From Apostichopus japonicus (taxonomy: Eukaryota > Echinodermata > Holothuroidea > Aspidochirotida > Stichopodidae): a stretch of 64,000 bases of DNA. A program made the position numbers and the translations under genes. Shown in pieces: positions 55,782 to 64,000 of the stretch. Under the pieces are notes generated by a model. That model was given only the letters and a program-made list of their open reading frames with translations, had not been told where the DNA came from and ran no database searches. The stretch lies in the NCBI RefSeq assembly GCF_037975245.1, contig NC_092578.1:4237501-4301500 (forward strand), given 5' to 3'. How positions within the stretch are numbered: the first letter of the stretch is position 1; each line of letters begins with the position of its first letter.

Positions 55782-56865
55782 CAGGCGCGGCGGAACGTAA
55801 AAATTGTTGGGGGGGGGGGCTAATGTGTGGAGACTATCTAAGCGGAGCGCCACCATCGGTTGGCGCGGAGCGTACAAGAAAATTTTGGGTTTTTTCAAAC
55901 CCCCAGATGGCCGGAAACGGCACTTCCCGAGTGTTTTATGCTGCGAATACCTAGCCCTTAAATATGGGTCTCAAGCCTGCAATTTCTCAGATTGCACGTA
56001 AAAATCTGTAAAAACATTGTAATTTGTATATTCGATGGTGTTTTAAGAGAGTAGCTACTACTCGTAGTGTACTCGCAAAGACGTTTTTGAGTGTAGTAAG
56101 GGCAGTGGCGGAGCTAGGGGTATTGGTCAGGGGGGGGGGGGGCAAGAATGGTCTGTAGGGGCGCTTTCGACACTAAGCGGAGCGCCACCACAGGTTGGCG
56201 CGGTGCGTACAGAAAATTTCTGAGTAAAGATACTCCCTAGATTGCAGGAAATGACCCTTTCCGGGCCTTCCTAATTTGCAGATAAACGGAGAATAAATAG
56301 GTGTCGTCGCCATTTTGTCGGAAAATTACACCAACAGAATATGACAAATGTCAATAGGTATATGAGAGCGCAATAAAATAGTCAATAATCGCGAATAAGT
56401 AAAAAGTAGTGAAAAGCTGAAAAGGGCGCCAGCAGTCCATTTGAGTCCGTCAGGGGGGGGGGGGGGCCTGACTGTATATATGAACGCTCCGCCACTAAGT
56501 AAGGGGATGTTGGAGAACTGGCTCAAATAAGGCAAGTCATTGGCCTAAGACGAAGTTGTGTTACGCTTACCGGTACTCACACTCACTGCTTCCACTTTTC
56601 ACGGGGCGTGAAGACGCGGTTGGGGTGACAATGTGGTCTATAGCCAGGGGACGGGCCGAGGGTCCCCCAGCAATTACTAAAATTATTACACCTATATACG
56701 TGTGCATCGGACAGATCGACAAGTATGCATTGAAAATGGGCAGATGCACGTTTCGGAGCCTTGGTAAATATTGGGGGGGGGGGGGGCTTATCATGCATTT
56801 GCCCCCTCAACTTTTTCATTGGGGGGGCTGAGCCCCCCCAAGCCCCCCCGGTTCCGCCGCCACTG
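55782..56865 (+). mobile_element. hAT-like element with GGCGC core, host of a nested MITE
   Basis: Left terminus CAGGCGCGGCGGAAC and right terminus GTTCCGCCGCCACTG (largely complementary), flanked by the perfect 8-bp duplication TCTCTCCC (55774-55781 and 56866-56873). The left part holds the shared core TAAGCGGAGCGCCACCATCG and GTTGGCGCGGAGCGTACAAG. The middle is interrupted by 56103-56497. Confidence 0.8.
56103..56497 (+). mobile_element. hAT-like MITE (CAGTGGCGGAGC family), nested copy
   Basis: Near full-length sister of 27400-27791. The terminus CAGTGGCGGAGC is paired with GCTCCGCCACTA, and the 8-bp duplication AGTAAGGG flanks it (56095-56102 and 56498-56505). It sits inside the larger element 55782-56865, so it inserted later. 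A run of G near 56453-56466 is longer than in the sister copy. Confidence 0.85.
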
Positions 56866-57713
56866 TCTCTCCCCCTCCCCAACCCCCAAGGAGTTGCAGC
56901 GTGATACTGATTGTTAAGGACAAGTTGACTCACTATCAGCAATATTGCTCTGCCTCGAGTTGCTGTACCTTTTCTACGGGAAAGGAAAACAGTAAAAAAA
57001 TAGTATCTTCATTTTGGAAATTCAGTGCCTTCGCATTACAACTCTCTGCCCCCCCCCCCCCCGGCACCACATCCAAATTATACCAATGTTCTCTTGTGCA
57101 CCGCTTTTTCGGTAGTTTTGTTATCTACACTGTCATAGAAAGTAAGTTCTTGTATACATCTTCTGACAAGAGTTTGACTATCAATGGATGTCTAGTTCTG
57201 TTTGCCATTTAATAAGACAAGGAGATTGGTTGTGTGACTAGTTCTTTGACAAACATTTTCATCTATTCCCAACCATCCCCACCCTTCCCCTGCCCCCCGT
57301 CCAACATCCACTCTGAAACAACCTCCATAAAGTGATGATGGTTGCAAAGAATCGTACGATGCTATTCAAATTATGACAAATTATGATTCAAAAGAATACA
57401 CATGTGCACTTGATCTCTTATTTATTTTCTTTCCGTTTATTGGTTTGTTACTATAGTACAAAAGAATGATTCAAAACCAACCTCAAAACCAGCAGACACT
57501 CAACAACTTGTATTCAAAGGAGAGGTCATATTAAAATAGCACTTCCACTGATGTATATAAATGAGTATCGAGAAAAGCCTACATAACTTGTGTTCATAAG
57601 TTGCTATTATAATATGTTGACAAAGGGCTGCAGCCCTACAAGCTAGGTCAGAATCATACAGCTTTTACTGATTTATAAGGTGTATTTTACTTCGGGTTGT
57701 AACCGGTTGCGTC

Positions 57714-57740
57714 GGCGGGGGGGGGGGGGGGGGCTGGGGC
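57714..57740 (+). repeat. Long poly-G tract
   Basis: About 19 consecutive G after GTCGGC, then CTGGGGCGGG. Its true length is likely uncertain in any assembly. Confidence 0.75.
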
Positions 57741-59004
57741 GGGTTGAGCTCTGGCTAAAAGTATGTCAGTATAATGTCACTGATCCTCTTTTTTTTCAGT
57801 CATCACTTTTTCCTTTCATAGTCATCATTTTTTTACATTTTTTCCTAAAGTATATTATGAAAATGAGAATACATTATTCTTCATCCCATAAATCACAATG
57901 ATACATGAACTTAGTTATCAGACATATTTTTTTTTAAGTTCTTAAATTATTTCTTTTGATTAATTAATGTAACTCGTTAAACTAAGACAAATGTAAACAA
58001 AATTGAGAAATATAATCTCCTATATAGGCAAAGTAAACTTCGTTCTAAGTACAGGGTAACATTTCCAAATTAAAAAATAACATTATGCACTAGATAATGT
58101 CACTGTTTCTACTATTAAGTTATTTAACACCCGATGATTTTTACAAAAATAATATTATTCATAAAAAAATCCACAAAAAAACCCCGCCAAAACAAACCAA
58201 AACATCATTTGTATATAAAAAATAGCAAACTTAACTGATTGAGGAAATTCATAAACTGTTAAACTGCCTGCATAAGTTTAATAACTAGATTAGAATAAAT
58301 CTGCCTCCCTCCTTGGAGTCATTTCTCTCCAGTGTATGCTGTATCTACTACAAACTCACGATGTAGACCATCACATTATCACCTTGGTGAAGAAAGAACT
58401 TATCCTATTAAACAAAAATTTCCTACCCTGTATCAAACATTCTGATGTCACTAGTTTTTCTCCCCCTCCGGTTAATCAAAGTAATTTTTATGCTGTACCT
58501 ACTACAAAATCACCAATGTAGACCACCACCGTAACATCTATTTGACAAAGCTCTCATAACCTCTGCCAAACTTTCTGGTGATGTCACCTGCCCCCCTCCC
58601 CTCAAGTCATATGATCATAAGAGAACAATAAACATAACCTTAAAGATGAACACATACCAACTGACAGCCTCACAGCCTCCTTACACATATAAATAAGAGA
58701 ATTCTTATACATCAATGAAATCCCACATTTCTGATAAAAACTACAAACAGTAAAAAACAAATATTTCTGGGTAAACAGACTTAAATATGCACTATGTGAG
58801 GAATTTATGATATTTGTGCTAGTAAACAATTGTCAAAATTTATTGTTTACATTTAATGAATGTTTGAGGTAACAGAACATTGTATGTAATGAAGCATAGT
58901 GAAAATGCAAAATGTTCTGTGTATAATCTGTTATGTATGAATTTACATAACAATCCAGCCAATTTTGAACAGCACTTTACTATGAAATTATTCCTTAGTA
59001 TTAA

Positions 59005-59043
59005 CAGGGAGCTGCTACTCTAAGTTAGAGTAGCAGCTCCCTG
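59005..59043. mobile_element. 39-nt foldback: two 19-bp terminal repeats and nothing else
   Basis: CAGGGAGCTGCTACTCTAA (59005-59023), one G, then its exact complement TTAGAGTAGCAGCTCCCTG (59025-59043). It is flanked by direct repeat GTATTAA (58998-59004 and 59044-59050). Termini starting CAGGG and a 7-8-bp duplication resemble hAT elements. Confidence 0.75.
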
Positions 59044-61116
59044 GTATTAACATGCAGAATAACCACACTGCAAACATCCGCATCTCCTAGGATAGACAAG
59101 ACAACATAAAAAATCTGCTCATATAACGACAAAACCAATTTTGTTTATGATGTGAGAAGACTGATTTGACCACGGTGGTAAACACATGGGTACCTCTGGG
59201 GCAACATTACGGCACAGCGAGTGCCTGCTGTAGCAGCAAAAGAGGTAAGAAGAAAACAAAATTACAGCCCCTTTTATATAAAACAGTAAAACGAATGAAC
59301 ACAAAACTGCAGGCAAGAATCACAAGAGTACCCTTTGAAATCTCATATGAAATACAAACGGATAAAATTAAGGCTAGAAATTTGCATCAAGATGTAGTTG
59401 AGCATCTCGTGGAAGAACAGAGGACCATATGAGAATGCGTTTGGCATGACTCGGTCATCCCATTTATCTCTTGAAAGCATCTATCAGACTCTAAAGGGAT
59501 GTAAAGACATAACTAAATAAGTACAGAACACTTAATTCAATGTATTTTACACACAAAAATATCCACAAAATAGTCACCAAATGGCTAGCATTTGACAGCG
59601 AACTATAGCTCACCTTTACATGTATCCCTACTTCTACTTTGTTAGTACATTGCTATCTATATTTTATTTAAACACTTCCCAGATGGTACATTTTTTTTTG
59701 GGTGGTTTTTCTTTTTTAAAATTATTGCACATTTTGATAAGATCATTCCAACTGCAGATCTAAAATGTTCCCGTTTTCCACGAAATGAACTTTCAAGCAT
59801 CCACAATTTGACACACAGCATTGATTTTTTCCGTTTTCGAAACGCTTTTGGCACCACGAGAATTTGATAAACAATGAAGTGAGTTTCCTAATAAACTAAC
59901 CACCACTTTATGTACATATTGTTCTTAAAACAGCTCCAATAATATACTTTTTCACTACTTAAACAGCCTATTTTTTCTTCCTTTACTATGAAATATGTTA
60001 TTAACTGCATTTCAATTTTCAAAATCTGGCTTGAGCCATCTCCTTTTATCAGGGAATCAATGATATTCCTAGCATTTTTTTGCATTAAGCACCAAACTTC
60101 ACTTTTAAATTTACAAAAAATGAGACCAAGTCCTTTAATTTGTCAAATTGCCAACTGGACTCCTTGAGGGCCGCACATCTGCTTAAAAAAAAAAAAAATC
60201 TCTGATTATTAGCTCTAACGACCTTTGCTCGAATAACCAATCTAGAGCTAGCCGAATATTTACACGTCGCGTGGAGTGTTTCTCAATCTTAAAATTTACG
60301 CTAACCATGAAAGACTTTGCGAGAAGACTCAAAAAAGAAAGAAATCCTATAACTGATCCGTGGTTATGAGTTATGTTGTACCTATATCTGTAGCTGTCAC
60401 TAATAGACATTCGTTCTTTGACAGTATTTCACTTCCAAAACAGACAGTACTCAAGTAGTTTTGCAATGATTCTCCTGTGAGGACAATTAAAGTTATTCAC
60501 TCTCACCTAATAAGTGTAAAATATATGGTCATATTTTACTGAATAAGTGGCAAAATTATTCTTATATGAAAAAACAGGCTAGTTTGGGGTTGGCCTGCTA
60601 TGACGGAAGTAAGCAGTAAAGCAGACTTTTAGTGATTCAGAATCCATTCTTGTATTTCAGGCATAGTTGCCTGTACTTGTACTCACCCGTGACGGTTTGG
60701 TACTCATACCTGTCCTAACGGAGTTGTACTCAAACACGTAAATTTGTACTTTGTAATTCAGTGCATTTCGGAAGTCTATGATAGGTACTTGTACAAGATT
60801 ATTAGTACTTACAGCCTTGTACTCACATTGGTACTCATTACAACAGGAATTCTACTTGTACTCTTACTCATGCTGTTGTACTCCCAGTTACAAGTCTGGC
60901 TGTAAGGGGCAGTGGGGGGGGGGGTGGGGAAGGGATATAGATCATATTTGTCTTCTGGGGTATTAAGCGATCTTCCATCTGTAGTAACAACAACCAACAG
61001 AATAAATCTTTTATGCTAGTGTTTTTTGCAAGACAGGCTTTTATACTGGAAACACAACGAGGTATAATTTTGTTGGAATTCGTCTCTTATTCATTTTTTC
61101 TTTTTTTGGTGCTCTT

Positions 61117-62897
61117 TCATTTGTACGTCCATCTCTGTCTGGCATCCGAAGAACAGATGTCTACTCCGGCCACCACATCTCTTCCGAGTTTTGTAGCTGT
61201 AAGACATTCTCCTGAAGCCTTGTGGTAGATCTCCTGTTAAAATGAAGAAGAAAAAATTACAGATCAAGATAAAAATCAATGTTGAATTTCATAAATACAT
61301 GGTAGCAAAAGAACACTCCATATTGATACCTTGTCCCAAATTTAATATGGTTGATTGGATGTCACATATTTTGACTGGCTTAACCCTCATCGTATGGGTG
61401 TCATCATGGCAATGTTTATCCAAATCTTTTATACTTTTCACCCACAAGCTTCTTGTTGAATTATTCTTGAAATGTGATACATTTGGAATGTGAGAGATTA
61501 AATGTCAATGATCTACTTTTTTAGAAAAGAAAAAAAATTGTAAGTCTCCCTGTGTAGAAATATTATTTTTGCCCTATGGATAAATTATTTTAATATTCTA
61601 CAGACATATAAAAACATTTTACAATTCAATTGTCAAGATGGAAGTCAGTCAGTCTTGTGTTGCCAGATGCCTTCATAAAAAAATATAACCAAATTTTTTG
61701 CAAAATTCATTTCTTCACCATACAAAATGCTAAGAGAATGTAGTTTTGGGACCACAGATGCAGAACCTTCTCCCAGCAATTTTGTTAACTCATCAATTTG
61801 AGCCACCTGAATATCCCTGTAATACTGTTTACTAATATTTCACTTTGTTATTTTTAGCTGGATTGTAATCCGTTTCTCTTTTCTCTTGATTATCTATTGA
61901 TCCTTGTTTATCTATTTTACCCGATCTTTAAAGATCCATTCCTGGTTGCCTTTCAGACCGTGGCATTTCGCCATCACCAGGGAACCCAAGGAATCTTCAA
62001 TTCGAGCGAGACAGAGTAGGTTGGCAAGACGCAGCTCTTTATTCAATGACTGGTACCACATCTATAGATGGAGACAGAAAATTCAAAGACTTTACAATCT
62101 CAAAACTTTATTAGCAATCAATCAGAAAAGGAGTCTCTCATCTCAGAAGTACTCCCAGAAAGTACAAAGAAATCATTAAGAAACATTGTCCAAGATATGA
62201 AGTTGCTTAATAATTATAACACTTATATGGTGCTCATTATTGCACGTGAACATACATTCAATGGCACCTTACGAAATTACAACCCTGGTCATTGGTAACT
62301 TGACACACCTACACACCAAAGTGTGCACAATTCAATCAATCTCTCCTGGGGCACCACAGTGCACCACAACCACGTGTCCCCTGGGGGACTTCCCATAGGG
62401 TGCAGCCACAAACCGGCGCACGCAACTATATTTACAAGTTACCTTGCAGGTCCCCATTTATACACCTGGGTGAAGAGAGGCAATGGAGATAAAGCGCCTT
62501 GCCCAAGGACACAACGCAATGATCTGGCCAGGGCTTGAACCTGTAATCCTAGATCACAAGTCCACTGCCTTAACCACTTGACCACAACGCCCTCATTTGC
62601 TTACATTTGTCGATAAATTAATATGGCAGTAGTTCAAATATTTCCATGCAAGTACATACACATAGTCTTGATAGATTCCTGCAATGCCTTTGAAATAAGC
62701 ACAAAACTACAGGCCACTCAAAAATTACAAATGAACAAGTCAGTGATAATGAATTCTGACATTTTTCGTTTCTGTATGTTGGGTAGACTTACCTGTTTCT
62801 TGCTAAGACCAGAGCATTCCTGTAAGACCAAACCAGCTCCTTTAGTGGTTGGATCATCTTCAGTTCCTAAACACATACCATAGTGGTCATTTTTTAA
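61117..62897 (-). CDS. Polypeptide GalNAc-transferase, C-terminal ricin-type lectin exons (partial)
   Basis: Three exons on minus: 62793-62897 (35 residues, LKNDHYGMCLGTEDD...SGLSKKQ), 61921-62061 (47 residues, MWYQSLNKELRLANLLCLAR...CHGLKGNQEWIFKDR) and 61117-61233 (38 residues plus TGA, EIYHKASGECLTA...QRWTYK). All junctions are GT-AG and phase 0. The pattern of three C-L motifs and three QxW motifs (QMW across a junction, QEW, QRW) and the CHGLKGNQ segment are diagnostic of GALNT lectin domains. These Golgi enzymes start mucin-type O-glycosylation. The Asp expected after each CL (CLD) is Gly, Ala and Thr here. The catalytic domain lies beyond 64000. A GT donor at 63998-63997 may end the next exon. 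Confidence 0.85.
62255..62594 (-). mobile_element. tRNA-derived SINE
   Basis: On the minus strand it starts with a tRNA-like head: GGGCGTTGTGGTCAAGTGG (A-box region) and GGTTCAAGCCC (B box) about 50 nt later. A tRNA-unrelated body with AGGTAACTTGTAAATA and GTTTGTGGCTGCACC follows, then AGTTACCAATGACCAGG. A second copy sits at 568-870 on the other strand. It lies in the GALNT intron between 62062 and 62792. Confidence 0.65.
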
Positions 62898-63142
62898 CTG
62901 AAGAGAAAGAAAACAGTACAATTTTAAAGATCACAGTGGAAAAGTTAAAACAGGGATCATGTTCTAAGCAAATGTGAGGGGTCAAAAATATTAACACCCA
63001 ATAAAGGTTGTGCTACTGGCAGTGTTAGGTTACCTGCCGCACATCGCCCAGTTTGAACATCACCCTACTCATCTTGACTGTCCTGACCCAGTTTTGGATA
63101 GACATGACCCCCCCTGCTCTTGCAACTGACCACAGCACACCG

Positions 63143-63275
63143 AAGGACTGATGAGGGCACGTAACTGAGGACTGATGAGGGCACATAACTGAGGACCAAT
63201 GAGGGCATGCAACTAAGGACTGATAAGATCACACAACTGAAGACTGAAGGACCAATGAGGGCACACAACTACTGT
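63143..63275 (+). repeat. 24-bp minisatellite
   Basis: About five imperfect units of AGGACTGATGAGGGCACGTA plus ACTG, later ones drifting to AGGACCAATGAGGGCACACA. It lies in GALNT intronic or upstream sequence. Confidence 0.85.
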
Positions 63276-63398
63276 TAATCACACAAGCATGTTGTAGTTC
63301 ACAAGCAAAATTGCTTCCCTGTGATTTGGTACATTAGTTTAACCTGTGTAGTGTAGTTCTAGTCTTGACTGCAAGTCTGAAAAATGCTACATGTTCAG

Positions 63399-63441
63399 TT
63401 CAGCACACAGACACTAATTCAGTTCAGCACACAGACACTAC
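63399..63441 (+). repeat. Short direct repeat
   Basis: TTCAGTTCAGCACACAGACA plus CTA occurs twice in succession, followed by a doubled GAGTCTGTTC. Confidence 0.75.
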
Positions 63442-64000
63442 CTACGATTTACCACATACGACAGTCGAGTCTGTTCGAGTCTGTTCGTGTGTGTGGACTG
63501 CTTTCTATATCGTGATCGATTACGCCTGACTGTTAGAGCCTACAATAACTCAATATGTACATTGTTTGTTTTGCACTTTCAAGGTATGCAAATAAACCAG
63601 TCATGATATGCCAGGTACAATATTTGTATCTTTAGAGCAGTTTGGCCAAATTTGTACAACTGTTTAGAGTCATGCATTGACAGAATAATTATTCTCTTCC
63701 ATAAAGTTCACCTGTGATAAATTGATTGTCCACTGGGACAACTGTTTAAGGGTTAATTTACTTTACAAACGAACCAATCAGACGATGATGGAACTACAAC
63801 CTAGACATTATCCCACGCTACGTCATCCTGAATACAGGAATGTATGAAGATTATATTTCTACTTATCAGACTAGGAGAAGGGCAGGTGGTTGACAAACAG
63901 GAAAGATAAAACAACACCCTTTTTGCCCTTGCCAATATTATGTTCATATTGATCATGCTTGTAAGGCATCCAATGACAACACTTATTTTCCTTCTTACCT

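Larger units (their letters stand above)
56866..61116. other. Intergenic / possible GALNT 3' UTR on minus
   Basis: No second gene recognised. Sequence just below 61117 is 3' UTR of the GALNT-like gene on the minus strand; a possible AATAAA is near 59665-59672. Around 60665-60905 a loose repeat of TTGTACTC and GTACTTG words occurs. Confidence 0.4.

Noticed and set aside
56567-56942. Overlapping Gly/Pro-rich frames on both strands
   Set aside because: Produced by long G/C runs; no domain or start context.
59166-59432. 88-residue plus-strand frame
   Set aside because: No similarity recognised, no splice or promoter context, and it lies in the presumed 3' UTR side of the GALNT gene.
63997-64000. 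Next GALNT exon at the right edge
   Set aside because: A GT donor complement (AC) is present, but only two exon bases are inside the window, so it cannot be supported as a feature.
1-64000. CRISPR arrays, operons, bacterial promoters or terminators
   Set aside because: The window is eukaryotic; the tandem arrays seen have no spacer-repeat structure.

Overview
The window is animal nuclear DNA: spliced genes with GT-AG introns, an AT-rich and repeat-packed intergenic background, and no operons. The gene content (P-glycoprotein, a GalNAc-transferase with a ricin-type lectin tail, an LRR-Ig membrane protein) and the repeats (a Mag/SURL-like Ty3 retrotransposon, tRNA-derived SINEs, hAT- and piggyBac-like MITEs, TGACC-rich foldback repeats) suggest a marine invertebrate deuterostome, perhaps an echinoderm. 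The species is an inference; nothing in the sequence proves it.

Layout. Positions 1-1469 are the 3' flank of an ABC transporter gene, with a SINE and a diverged duplication. Positions 1470-37814 on the minus strand hold the complete coding region of an ABCB1/P-glycoprotein-type full transporter. I resolved 27 coding exons; every junction is GT-AG, phases agree, and the total is 1375 codons including the stop. Its introns carry most of the interesting repeats: TGACC-rich foldback elements in introns 2, 13 and 21, a 1.55-kb hAT-like element nested in the intron 13 array, a 1.5-kb tandem duplication containing a TTAA-flanked MITE in intron 15, hAT-like MITEs in introns 3 and 16, a 360-bp tandem array with a tRNA-like body in each unit in intron 2, and a LINE reverse transcriptase fragment abutting the acceptor of exon 2. 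Positions 37815-44703 are the 5' flank and an intergenic repeat field. Positions 44704-46338 (minus) hold a single-exon LRR plus Ig transmembrane protein. Positions 48015-52781 are a full-length Ty3/gypsy element with identical 169-bp LTRs and a 5-bp target duplication, so it is a very young insertion. Positions 52782-61116 are intergenic or 3' UTR sequence with palindromes, nested MITEs and long G tracts. Positions 61117-62897 (minus) hold the last three recognised coding exons of a polypeptide GalNAc-transferase, covering its lectin domain; the rest lies beyond the right edge.

The host genes do not form an obvious pathway. ABCB1 is an efflux pump, the LRR-Ig protein is a probable cell-surface adhesion or signalling molecule, and the GALNT is a Golgi enzyme. 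The strongest candidates for something new are in the repeats: (i) intronic foldback elements loaded with perfect DR1 nuclear-receptor-type motifs inside a detoxification gene, (ii) a set of hAT-like MITEs with different termini but one shared hairpin core, (iii) the near-identical tandem tRNA-like array, and (iv) a 39-nt element that is nothing but two terminal inverted repeats.
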